Positions 1 to 12,549 of a DNA stretch of 64,000 bases are shown here, piece by piece. The position numbers were made by a program, and so were the translations under genes. This DNA comes from Temnothorax longispinosus (lineage: Eukaryota > Arthropoda > Insecta > Hymenoptera > Formicidae). The stretch's first letter is position 1, and each line of letters begins with the position of its first letter. The notes beneath the pieces are model-generated. The model had not been told where the DNA came from and ran no database searches. It saw nothing but the letters and a program-made list of their open reading frames with translations. The stretch covers positions 16,310,620 to 16,374,619 of the forward strand of contig NC_092366.1 of NCBI RefSeq assembly GCF_030848805.1, in the 5' to 3' direction.

Positions 1-2982
1 TATGTCTTAAGGCGCTAAACCCTTTCCATAAATAAACTATAAGCGATTTATAATGGTCAAGTAGAGTCAAACAGTAGTCAATTGGCTTAACACATTACAT
101 ACCTGTTTTTCCTTTAGCAACTGTGTCACCTCCGTGAATTTACCTCAAATACATAAATTGTTCACATGACTGTTTGAAATACACTAGTGGTATAAAAGTT
201 TTAATTGTGCGAGATTAAAATACAAAATTAAAAATTAAAAAAGTATTGCAGCTACAAGAAATGATTTCAAATATTTTTTATGCAAAGGACGAATCCGAAT
301 TCGTAAGAAAATATGTGATTGAGAAATAGCGCGGTAAGTTCGAAACATAAAAATGCAATAAAAAAACATTTCAAAGTTTAATTTTTAAAATTATATTTTC
401 AACACGGGGGTAAACTTACACGACTAAAAAGATATAACTATAGCATAAACACATAGATTAAACCTAACGGCTTCAGCTTCACGCGAAAATACGTCGTACG
501 AAGTAATTATTTATACGAGGCTGTGTCATGAAGCTTATTAGTTACGCGCATCACATGTTTAATTGCAAGATCTGTGGCAATGATACTAATCGTCAACAAC
601 TTTGCTGTTGAATGCGACACGGTGCAATAGTGGCGTTATTTCAGCGCTGCCGCAAATCGTTCGTCGACCGTTAAATAAAAGTATCTCGCAACGGTTCTGG
701 GCGAATAGTCAATGATCCGGAACCAAAGCGATTTACGATGAAGGAGAGAAGGTTTTATCCGAGTATCGATTATCCACAGTCATAATTAGCAAGAAACGTG
801 TATTTTTCTTTGACGCCTTAGGCCGCTCCTGACTTTCTTCGGGATAAGACAACCGGATCTGCTAATACGCATATCTTTAATAACCGATTAATCATTTTTT
901 CCCCGCGAGCTTGAGTCTCTTATAAAAATTCTTATCAGAATATTCAAGTGGTTTAACGAACATCGTTTAACAAACTCCGTTTAGATGCTCATTTATATTA
1001 TTTATATTATTTTTACGCGTAGCATATTCTTTACAAAACACGGAAGTCAGCGAAATAGAATATCGACTTTGGATGTAGGTACTAAAATCAGATATAGCTA
1101 GCAAAGATCATTTTCGTTTACGCTGGCTGTTATCCAATAGTAAAATTAAGCACTCGCGTTGGAGAGTTGAGACAAGTATGTAACGACGGCTACATTATAA
1201 TTGCAAAAATATCCGGTAACGATTCCTGCTTGGCACGGTTCGTATATTTACTGCGGAGTGTTATAAGTGTGGTAATATGTAACTTTTATGTAACAATGAT
1301 AATAATATGTTACTTTTGTACGTCAAGGAGTCCGGTTCTAATAATATAGACATACGTAAAATGTATATATTATTGGCAACACCCCATTCAGGTTCAGAAA
1401 CTAAATATTTTTAATTCGCAGACGTAATTTTTTAATAAAATGCTTTATCAACGAAGCAGATAATGAAAGTTAAATAAGTTGAATTAATCCGTTTATTTAT
1501 TATTCATCTGCACCTAGATTCTCTCACTAATTCTCACCTGTTTTGCAATAACATTATTTCTCATTCCGATTGTCAAGTTATACACAATCGTCAATTATTT
1601 TCAAGCAACGTTATTGATTGATGGTGCAAGAGCAGATCTTCAAGTGTAGAAAAACATCAATAGCCACGCATTATCGGCCTGCTTTGCCATTGTATGTACA
1701 ACGGCTGACAAGAAGCATTCTCGTGAAGCATCTCGGTCTGCGAGAATACAATGGAATTAAAAATGTTTGGCGTGTACGTAAAACTTGCGCGTTTAAACGC
1801 ACCGCCGCAACACCAAACAGGTTCTCACGTTTTTGCATAATCTTCGTGACATAACGAGGCAACATCTTCTGTGACGAGATCAAAATTGTTTCTTCTGAGG
1901 CGAGAAAAGACTTTTCGTTGACTTTTCTGGTATTTTTCTTCTATAGCTTTCCCAAGATTATCTTCACGACGAAGACATTAAATAGTTTTGCAATCAAGCA
2001 CTTTATAATAATAAGCAAGGCATCAGTTTTCATCAGAATATAATTATAAATAATTTCCACGGAAACGTATTTTCCTACGGATGTCAGGTGTACGCGGAAA
2101 TAGAATTTTAATCGTATCGAAATTGGCAAGGTTCTTGAGAGAAAAAAATAAACATGTACCTATAATTCATAGTTAACGTTTAATCACAAGTATTTTAGAA
2201 AATGTCGGATTTTATTTATCGCAATGTTTCTTCTGCAAATTTTTTTCCGTTTTTCCGTTTTCCGTTCAGTATAGCCATATAGAAGATGGAAATTATAAAA
2301 CACAATACAATTTTTTCATTTAAAAAAATCGTTCCGTAATCTTTTAAATATAATATATATAAGATTTTCAAAATTTCAATACTTATGCTTTTAATATTTA
2401 TATGCCAATTTCGATTTATTATTCTGACATCGGCAAACATTAAATATATCTTCTTGTTGCTGCGCTGGTTCCCAATTAAGTTTGTACCAATTCTTGAGTG
2501 CATAAATTTGCATTAGAAATATATTGCTGAGCTTCTGGCTTAAATTTAATCAATTTTCTTTATTACTCCATTCATATGGAGGTCAGTATTATCAAGAAGT
2601 AATCAAATCTAATTATAAACTTCAAATAATTAGAAGAGCAATGCTAAGTTTCAAAAATTTAAATTTTTGATTATATGTAATTCAAGGTGGAAATAAATTA
2701 TATTTAAATAAAAATGGAAAATATATTAAATATATAATTATGAATGAAAAAGTTATATTTTGCACGATATTCCGGCGAATAATTTTCAACTGACGAATTA
2801 TAGCTATAAGACAGAAAAATTCAAGTTAATATTTCGATAATATTGAATTTATTATGTAGTTTTATATTTATTTCTATATAGTAATAAATAAGAAAAGTTC
2901 TTCATTTAAATTTAAATATTTTACATTTAATATCATTATTTGCTAGAAAGTTTATCATTTATTTTTGTGTAATAAACATTTT
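1..2982. other. AT-rich non-coding region downstream of DM exon 4
   Basis: No supported gene. If the DM gene continues, its remaining (possibly sex-specific) exons should lie here or before position 1, but I found no exon with convincing splice sites and matching phase. Positions 1600-1900 are less AT-rich than the surroundings but show no recognisable protein. No Tra/Tra2-type repeat elements were seen. Confidence 0.5.
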
Positions 2983-3455
2983 TTAAGGCTCCTGTTCACT
3001 CATTGCAGTTATCTTGGATTGACGTCAGAGCAAGAAAATACATCATGAAAATTCTTGCAACATACATTAAAATAAAAATATTTTTCAATAAAATAGTGTA
3101 ATCGATAGAATAGACTTGTAAAATATACCAAAAACTGACCTTTTTTTCAGTAATCAATAAATAACCTATATGTGTCGAATTGAATTGTATCTAATCTAAG
3201 AAGAAAGCAAGTTGTTTGACAGCTGTCAAATTGAAATAAATATTTGCTTTTACATATTAATTATAACAAAATAAAAATCTTCAGTATTTTAACACACTGC
3301 GATATTTTAAATATAAAAACACTATTCTAAAACGAAAAATGACGCTGTAAGTTGCAAGAATAATTTTTCACGTTATTTTTCACGTCTTATTCACAATTTT
3401 GCCAAGTGTGATGGTGTCAACGCGGACGTGACAATCGAGCCAGCAGGAGCCTTAA
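2983..3455. mobile_element. TTAA-ended MITE (piggyBac-like), copy 1, full length
   Basis: A 473-bp non-coding element that starts TTAAGGCTCCTG and ends CAGGAGCCTTAA, a perfect 12-bp terminal inverted repeat including the TTAA. TTAA target duplication is the hallmark of piggyBac-type transposition. It contains the palindrome TTTGACAGCTGTCAAA near 3220. It lies 145 bp downstream of DM exon 4. A second copy in the opposite orientation lies near 19.5 kb. Confidence 0.75.
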
Positions 3456-3599
3456 ATATTTAGATCGTATGTAATACTTCTAAGTCGATGATTTAAAAAT
3501 TTTAGAAAGAAAATTTTAATACATGCGTTTGATACTGCTCTTTTCCAAAAATATTTTTTTTTCTTTACCTTGACGGAAATATTTAAAAAAATGTCTCAC

Positions 3600-3779
3600 C
3601 TTGAGAGATGTTAGCAGCAAATTCCAAAGCGGCATTATTTTTAATTCCCGCGTCCAAGTCATAGGCACATTTGTTGAGGCTGGCTAAGATATACCACATC
3701 TTTGAAGGATCTCTCAAGACCGTGAAACCAGACTTCTGTATCTCCTGCAGAGTATAGTTTGTTAAAACGTGAAAGCCAT
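3600..3779 (-). CDS. Exon 4 of the DM gene, Doublesex-dimerisation-like segment
   Basis: A 180-nt exon between acceptor TTGAATTTCAG and donor CAAG|GTGAGA, phase 1 in and 1 out. It encodes about 60 residues starting DGFHVLTNYTLQEIQKSGF. The later part has the pattern D-P-x-x-M-W-Y-I-L-x-x-L-N-K-x-x-x-D-L-D. This lines up with the Doublesex dimerisation helix pattern P-W-x-M-M-P-L-x-Y-V-I-L-x-x-x-x-x-D-x-E: the proline, the Met, one Leu and the Asp coincide and other positions are conservative. Identity is low. The exon looks genuinely coding (good codons, both splice sites), but the domain assignment is an inference. No stop is reached, so at least one more exon follows at lower coordinates or beyond the window. 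Confidence 0.55.
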
Positions 3780-6700
3780 CTGAAATTCAACAAAGATTCA
3801 AACGTGAGAGAAAGTTGCTGTGTTCATGCATATGTATACATATATATGTAGGTATATGAGAATAAATGTATCCATGCCATGGATATCTGAACTGAGGGAA
3901 TTTGTGGAGAGGGTTAATAGTGGATTAAAGATAAATGGAGTCTAAAATCAAACAGAGTCGCGGACAAATTCTCCGATAGTTACGTTATGATATATTAGAC
4001 ACTGCGGCAACCAATAGTGGCGCATCTAGTCCTTGTGGCTCCGCCCACTAAAGACTCCCCGGATCGTTTTAAAAATAAGGAAATGGCCCCTTGCCTTTCG
4101 TGCCCTCACCCCCGTCCATTCTTGAACACCATCACTGCCCCACTCCCAGCTAATGTCGATAGCTCCCTTTTCCTCCCTCTATCGCTGCGAAGCCGACCCG
4201 TACGACCCAGCGGAATAGACAACGGCGCGATGCAGGTGCCGCGTCGCCGGGACGCATGGCGTTGGTTCCCTCCTTTTACGCGCCCAGGTGTACCCGGCCA
4301 ACCACGTGCTGCTGTGCGCGCGTGTGCACATGACGAGAGCGAGAGAGGAAGAATAGAGAGCGATGGGAGGAGCCGAGATGGGGAAGAGTTCCGGGGAAAA
4401 GAACGAGAATATGGAGAAGGGATTTAGCAGCGTGACTTTCGAGTTCGCGCGCGCGTTTTAACTCATTGAACTATAATACTACTGCCACTACTGGAAAGAG
4501 CACACACATATTCCTATATATCAAGAAACACGGTAGTATTTCGCGCCAAGTGATGCATGTACACGCAGCAAAAAACAAAAAAGGAAAAAAAAGCTGCTAC
4601 CCAAAATCTCTCTTTCTCTTCCCGTTTCTGTTCTCCAAGCATCTATTGTTCGCTACGAACTTTCACCAGGCGACGCCATTTTGCATGAGATGCACTATAA
4701 TACGCGAAAAGAAGGATATCGCAATACAGCGAATATAACAGTCTACAGTCTATTATTATCCGCTATTAACCCTAAGCTCTAAAGCAGTCGCGTAGATGAT
4801 GATTTAGCCTTTTAATATTTCATTCTGTCCGTAACTTAAATCACTAACAAATCAAGAATCAAACTCCCTTGACAAACTTGATAATATGCAATATACTTAT
4901 TTAAGAAAATTTTAGGTATTGTTTCGGAAACACGCTGCGAAATTGGGCTTTTAAGAGACTTGGGCTTTTTTGATTATTCAAAAATTAAATTCAAGCCATT
5001 AGCATTATAGTAAGCTTACGCTTAAAAAAACTCACTGACATTGAGACTTTCCCGTTTACAAAAATGGAACATTGGTAATTAAGTTATATAAACATTACAT
5101 TTTATAAGCTTCTATACGTATGACTTCTCCCTCCTGTTACATACTTTGTGATAAGGATTGTTCTCATATATCAACCGAAGGAGAACGCATTATCGCATTA
5201 AATCCACTCTCGTTACTATGCGATTCTCAGTAATCTACGCTCGTGTTATCGGCGACAGGATCGATTACGTAAGATGAGAGGAGTTACAAATGATATCATT
5301 CGGTTCCGTGAACAGCGCGATAAAACAGATGTGACAGGATGAACGCCTGTTGTGCATATCTCATCATGATACGTTTATATTTATTTCTTATCCGACCGAA
5401 TCCTTTCGCAGAAGAGAAACGGAGAAATGTATATATAGCTAAAATTCGGGACCGATGAAATAATCCCGATAATATTTAGATGTGTGTCTCTCTAGTGAAG
5501 ATATGAGTATGTTGCGCTATGACGTTATGAATGACTGTCCGTACTCTTTGATTATATTAATTGACCCGTCTCGTAACGAAGAAACACGATCCATTCGTGT
5601 AACATTAGTTAACAGAAATAATTTTATATTGTAATCGATATTTAAAGTATCTTTGACTGGTCTTAGCTTCTTCGCTATTTTCATAATCTTTTTTTACTAT
5701 TAAATTTTTTTGACCCTACTATTCCCCGAAGTTATATATTATATTTACAGATAAATCCACAACTAGTAAACGAGCGTGAACAAATGCGAATGAACAACTT
5801 ATTTCAACGTGCAAACGCGGCGATACAAATTCTTAATCTAACAAAAAATATATAGACAGTGAAACAGTGAGATATACGTTTAATATCCTCACGGTAATTT
5901 CAAAACGAGAAGAGACTTTGAACTTAACTACAAGATCTCCAACATATGTAGCTTAAAGACGACACATTAACATTTAGAAATGATATAATGGATTAGTATC
6001 TAATTACTGCTTAATTAAATGGAAAATTATCACATGCATGAAATTAATCTCTATCAGTTAATATATAAATACATGTGAACAAACACATTTTCTACATCCA
6101 AACCTAGGTAATAATTTTAGGTGTAATCATTCTAGATGTAACCATTCGCTGATATCCTTGGAAAATCAATAAGATAAACAAATAATTATTTTTTTTTAAA
6201 GCCGTCAAAGCGTGCACTTCTATATGATGGAAAAATGTTACCTTGAAACGTGCGATAAAAATATCATTAAAATGCAATAAAAGTAACGTAAGTTACAAAC
6301 ATATAGCCTTATCAGAGCATTATCGGCGCTAGAAAGACATTTTCATGTTATTATCATAAATAAATAAGGAACGTACATGTCTATCAATATTTATTTTTCA
6401 CTATCTTCTACAAAAAATAAAACCTATCCAAACAATCTTGGATCATATTCTTGTGATTGCACCAAGAAAACTGGGAATTTAATTACAAAATTAAATTACC
6501 GAAGGATGTAATTAGACTGAAACATCTATTAATATCTATTAATTAATTGTCGTACACAAATCTTATACGCAAAAAATATAATAAAAATGTGATAAAATAA
6601 TAAAATGTTTCACAAAATTATGTTATAAGTATAGTGTTATAACATTATGTTAAGTACCACCAAAGCTATTATTATAGGTAGTTGTGACTCATTTTTTACT

Positions 6701-9700
6701 TTGCTATATACCTATAATAAAGTGTATAACATGTATTTCAACTAGATACTTTAAAAATAGATATGTGCGCAAGTCTCTTAAAAGTGTATTGTTCAAACCG
6801 CGATGTACTAGAGAAACAACTTTATTAAATTCAATTTTGATTTTGAAGATATAAAAGATAAATATACATTCATATTAAATAAATAAAGAAACAAAATAAA
6901 ATGTCTGTTATGGTGCTTCATTAATATAATTCTGCTGGAGCTGCTCTTTTCGTACCCTTTTAATTCTTTGACCCGATGCGCGCGATAAGTATCGTGTCAC
7001 CTATTATACCGTCTTATCGTCGCAATTAGTGTTAGATCATAAAAAAAGTAGTAATTAGCCAGCTTCGATCTGTCCGGCCAACAAAGACGATTATACGAGT
7101 TTTATAGCAGTGGACTCTTTGATCACACGAGAGCGCTCGTTAAATTGGTGCCGCGTCAGTTTCGTCCTTAACGAAGGCAGAGCGCCGCCGACTTTGTTAG
7201 ATCCTCATAAAACGTCGTGTTCCTCAACCGGTGCCACGAAAAATTTCTTGGGGTCGGAGTGTACGTCGTAAAAAACTAACTATGAAACGCGCCGCTCGTA
7301 AAACTGTTTCCGAGACCGCGGGATCAGCATGAACGTTAACCCGAAAAATCTGAAAGTTCGATTCTACGTGGTGAATCGTGCCGCCAGCAAACTTTAATCC
7401 CCTAAGTCATTATTGCTTCTTGTTGCTATCGAATGTAAATCGTGTGCGTCCGACTCATATAAAAGGATCGTAAGACCTCCGGGCCGTCGTAAATCCTACT
7501 ATTCTCGCGCTTGAACAATTTCAACATAAACCACCTCCAAAGTTACATGACTCAAAGGAAAATAACGCGCAATGAAGTAACTTGAAAGAAAAAAAAACAG
7601 TTATTGCTACCATTCAATATAAGTTTCTTTCTTATATAAGTAACTCAAAAGTATTTTCATCATTACGTTCAACTATTCTAATACTAATCGTAATAAAACG
7701 TAATAAAACCCTTGCGTGTCAATGACAAAGGTATTCGGCAGCAGGTAGAGCAGTAACGATCACTTTTAACACGTTGACACGTTAGTCGAGAGAATCTGCG
7801 TATTTCGAGCTCGTCACGGACTAGGAGCTCGTATTGCACAGTCAAACGTGCCTCCCTCACATATGGATCGCGGCTCGGTATAACGTTGGACACGACACTG
7901 CATCAAACACAACATGCAGGGGTTGAACAAGCTTTGTAGCAATGATACCGTTGTGTCACCGCGCGTAATCGAAACCAAGCGTCGCGTCACCGTCATGATA
8001 CGACTGAGGGTTCGTTTCGTCGATGAGGAGCGTGTGTGACACAAACGCAACCTAACCATAAATATAAGCCAAATATGTGATTTATATAAGCTATTTATCA
8101 ATTTAAAATAATTAATAAAAAACAATCTAAAAAATAGGTGTAATTTAAAATATTTAAAATTAAAACAAATATTTATTTTTACGCGGGAACAAGAACTAAA
8201 ACATACGTCGAACGGCAAATAGGTCTCTGATCTATTGATAAATTTGGGGAAAACGCTCGATTATCGCGATTATCGAGTGGCCGCGGAAAATAATCCCACA
8301 ATACTATTCTCGCTACCACACTATTTCCATAAATATAACCGAAGTCTCTGCAACAATTCCTCTGTCGCCTATAAAAATAGTAAACGCGGAATCGCAATAA
8401 GTTCCAGCGGAAAGAGTCGAAGGAACGGTCGTGAACGCAGCGGCTTTTACGAGACACGACATTTCGAAAGCAGTAAAATTCTATCCTGTCAAGCGTTCGC
8501 ATAAAATTCTTGCTCGTCAGCCACTGTGGCGCAAACTCAGAGGGTGTAAGGAGCGTGCTCTCGATTCGCGAAAAGAAGAGAAAAAATAGATGTAATCGTA
8601 ATTTCGTCGACCGCTTAGGCAACATGAGTAGCGTTAAAGAGGATAACGCTGTTTCTTCGTTAATTTCACTTATGTGTTTGTGACTGTACAACGTCGTATT
8701 ACTCGCAACTATAAAAGTGTAAAATAATAAATAAACGCTCCCCGCCTCCAAATATATAGACAAACGTTTTAATCAAATGTTGCGCTAGTATTCTTTTACA
8801 TATCTATGCATGTATGAAATACATCTTATGAAAAATAGTAATTGCATGTCACCAAACTTTCAATAAAGAAAATGATGACATGTTTCACGGGTATCGAGAC
8901 GAAGTAGTTGTGCACGTATTACTACTACAAAAGTAACGTTGTCTACCGATGCGCGAACGACGTACAATGCAGAACGAGAAAGAGAGAGTGACGCAGACGA
9001 GGCGACGAAAGCGAGACGAAGAAACCATAAACACACTCGGAGACTGCTCGAGATGCCGCGAAGATCGTTGCCCTCTCGGAAGAGAGAAGGCGAAGGTCGT
9101 AAAGATTTTAGGACTCTTTGGACACGCGAAGTTGGCTCGCGCGACGATTCGCGAGAATGAAAATGAAGCGTCCTGACCCGCGTTTCCACCGTAAATTCCT
9201 TCGTTCCTTGAACGTTTCTCGTGATTCGCATCGAGTAAGCATCGACCAAGAGGAATGACATATAAGAAGAAAAAGGGATGTATCGCGCCACGACGATCAC
9301 TCGTACACGTGCGCGCCTGCAAGTGTGCACTGTCGTCAGATCGTTGTCAACCACTGGGCACCATAATATTTTATGACATTTTTGTAATAGTGGTAGGCTG
9401 CCTCGCACAGAGAAAGAGATACGAGAGGGGAGAGAAAGTGACAGATCATTTAACCCCGTGCCTCGTAAAAGAGAACCGGCTCGACTCGCTAGACTGTGAC
9501 CAACTTTACTACCCACCCTGTGCACCCTCCTTCCTATCGAAGTGGCCCTGCTATCAGGTGGCCAAAGCATATCCCTCTACCCGTGGCTAAACCACCCTCA
9601 AAACCGCTTCAATATATGCGGCTTATACATTTAAGCGACTAAAAATCACACATCAAGATTTTGCTTTTTTCGATTTTTCGATCACTCGATTGCTCCATCT

Positions 9701-12505
9701 ATTATTCCGCATGGAAAGATATTCTCCGTGACAAATGATAAACGATGATTGTTTTATAAAACTTGTGAGCAAAATCTGACAAGACTTTTGTTGAAAAGAT
9801 ATCTTAACTTAGTAATTTCTAAAATCAAGATACATAAAAACTAATTCTAAAAATCTTCAGCAACATCTGTTAAGAATTAAAAAGCACTATAAAGAAATAA
9901 ATTCATAATGTAAATGATTTTCAACTAATCTGATAAATTCTATCAATGTACCAAATGAGAAAACTAAACACGCAACGTTATAAATACATAAAACGACGCG
10001 CTACGATAGTTTACTGCCAACAATAGGCACGGCCGAATGACAAACATTTTGAATTGAACAGACTGCTTTTACAGCTTTCTGCACCGTCACGCTTGATCGT
10101 CTGTCGAACATCACGTGCTATAACAAATTGGGACACATTAAAAGTGCTACTTACAGACAGTTACGCGAGATAAATCAATCTGTTCTATGGAAGAACATAA
10201 TCAGGCGCGCTTGGCAAAGACATCGTAGCCGTAAAACGTAAGGGATACCCAAAGTTTTCTTTCCCTCAGAATAAGAATATGCGACAACAAAGAAGCAACG
10301 AAACAGAGTCGAGAAGGAGACAAAAGCCTCCGTTGTATCATCGCAATGTCTAACGTTAAACGAAAGTGAAAAATCGATTTTTTGTCGGTGTGCACTGTAG
10401 ATTATATCGTCGCCAGCAAGTCGTAACTTTCGCATCAGTGACATGACGATGGTAATAACTAAGATCGGGACAAAGGGTGGTTTCATCGTGAGAGAAGGAG
10501 AGATGAGTCAAACTGATGCGGGAACTCGACTTGCTAACGCGAAAGATTCGCTTAACAGGCTTTTGACGCTCGCATTATAATCGTAAAGTCAACGAAGCAA
10601 AAATCCTGCGATCATAATCCATACGAGATGTTGATTTGTCGAATCGTATTTTGTACATTTGTCACAGATACGACGATCTTATATTATATTATGTATGATA
10701 CTTTTATCTCGGCAAATTTGAAACAAGTTCAACACGAAAGTCATATTAAATACACTCTCATGTAAAACTTTTTTAAATTTAACAGGATTATCTACATTTT
10801 TCTATTTAATGTACTGTAAATAGAAATACACTTCCAATTAAAAAGATATTTGTAGCTCTTGAAACGTTTTGTCGCCTTTATCGATATATTATTTCGAAGA
10901 TCATAGTGAATCAATCACGTTAAAATGTATGAAAACTGTAACTATAATCCGTAATATAATCCGCGTCGATGTTTTAATCGCAAATTATACTCTCTTTATC
11001 CTTCAACGAAACGTTCACTTCTGCATGTGGGCAGCCATTATTCACCTCGAACTAATCGCAAACTTATTGCCTGTTAATAGTGTTTATACGATAAAGCTAT
11101 AAAGCAAACGCCTTGTGTGCAGCTTGCGCGTAGGAATGGCTACAAATATCTTGATCAGCTTGATAAATAATTCATCGCAGCAGCGATAATTCATATAGCA
11201 TCAAAAACTGAACTAATTATGACAAAGAGCTATTTACATATTACAAAAAGCTGTATATGTAAATTAGCATTTTAAATAACAGCGAAAAGAAAATATCAAT
11301 GAAAGGTATCATGTTATCAGAAAATATAAACATATAAAGACTACATAACTAAGATAAAATAAAAAATATATTAATAAATATAGTAATAATATGAATAAGA
11401 AAAAAGTTCATACAATTTCGTATAAAAGTGCGTATTTAAATGCATTATTTAGACCTTTAGAAATTCTTATTCTACAATTGCTAGTTAATTAATATATAAC
11501 ACAGTTTCATAGCTTAATAAATTTTGTTTGTGTTCACGAAAATTTCAAAACAATCGCTACCTACCTGGGATAAGAGGCAACTTGCTAAGTACCGTGGTCG
11601 ATAGATTGATCCCTATAAACTCAATGCCGATACGAGGCCCGTAATATAACAGTTATTCGTAAGTCAGTATATCGATTATTACACACAATTTAGGTAGTCT
11701 TTAGACTTAATATAAGGCAGCAATAAAATTACATTTTAATTAGAATTCCATGAAAACCTATGTCTTAACATCAGGCTGTATTTGAGAAAATACACAAATA
11801 TTTGGTAATAGTCTAGCAATTAGTACATGAATATATTACACTACTTAAGGATATTCCTACGGTAATATCTAATCAAAACCTAAGTATATCTTTGCAATCC
11901 CTGAAACACTACTTTTTCTTCTTTTGTTCTTTTACTTCTAATGTTGCAATAATACTCCTATTATTGTAACATAAAAAATAATCTGAGAATGTCATAAATG
12001 CCATCTCAAAATGGCACGTGCATCCTTGAAAATAGCAGTTCTATTTTTAGAGCGTTTCGTGCAATAAATCCATCCTTCTCGGTTCGATCAAAAGATCTGC
12101 GAGAATGATTATCGAATTTTGTAAGTGGTTAGTCTAAACGAAATGTCATCGCACGCTGGTCAAGCAAGAAAGGAAACCGACACCGAGATTTACGAGTGGG
12201 ATTTTCGGTGAGGTCTACCGAAAGGGAGTTAACGATCGTAAAAATCTCAATGATGATCAGTATAAGAATACGAGAGTTCTCTCCGTTTCGTAACCGATAC
12301 CGCAAACGGTATCTCTCCGATTAACTTTCCGAGAACAGTAATGAGGGTCTATTAGTACATATAAAACACATAATTATAAAAATCCGTGGTTTAGGTTTCT
12401 TTCTTCAAGACATCCTCCAAATTTCATACTCTAACTAATTAGACTAGCAACATAATCAATAGTCTCGATAGAAATGTCTATCGATTAAGACAATTTATTG
12501 TGTTC

Positions 12506-12549
<44 letters not shown>

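Noticed and set aside
4017..4427. 136-codon plus-strand frame, Pro/Arg-rich
   Set aside because: Low-complexity translation of a CpG-rich patch. No splice partners or domain.
8179..8763. 194-codon minus-strand frame
   Set aside because: No domain or signal pattern, and it overlaps an opposite-strand frame. It is likely chance.
8860..9570. 236-codon ATG-started minus-strand frame
   Set aside because: It is very rich in Ser/Arg/Leu, has competing long frames on the opposite strand, and shows no domain. It fits a compositional artefact of a GC-richer stretch inside DM intron 3.
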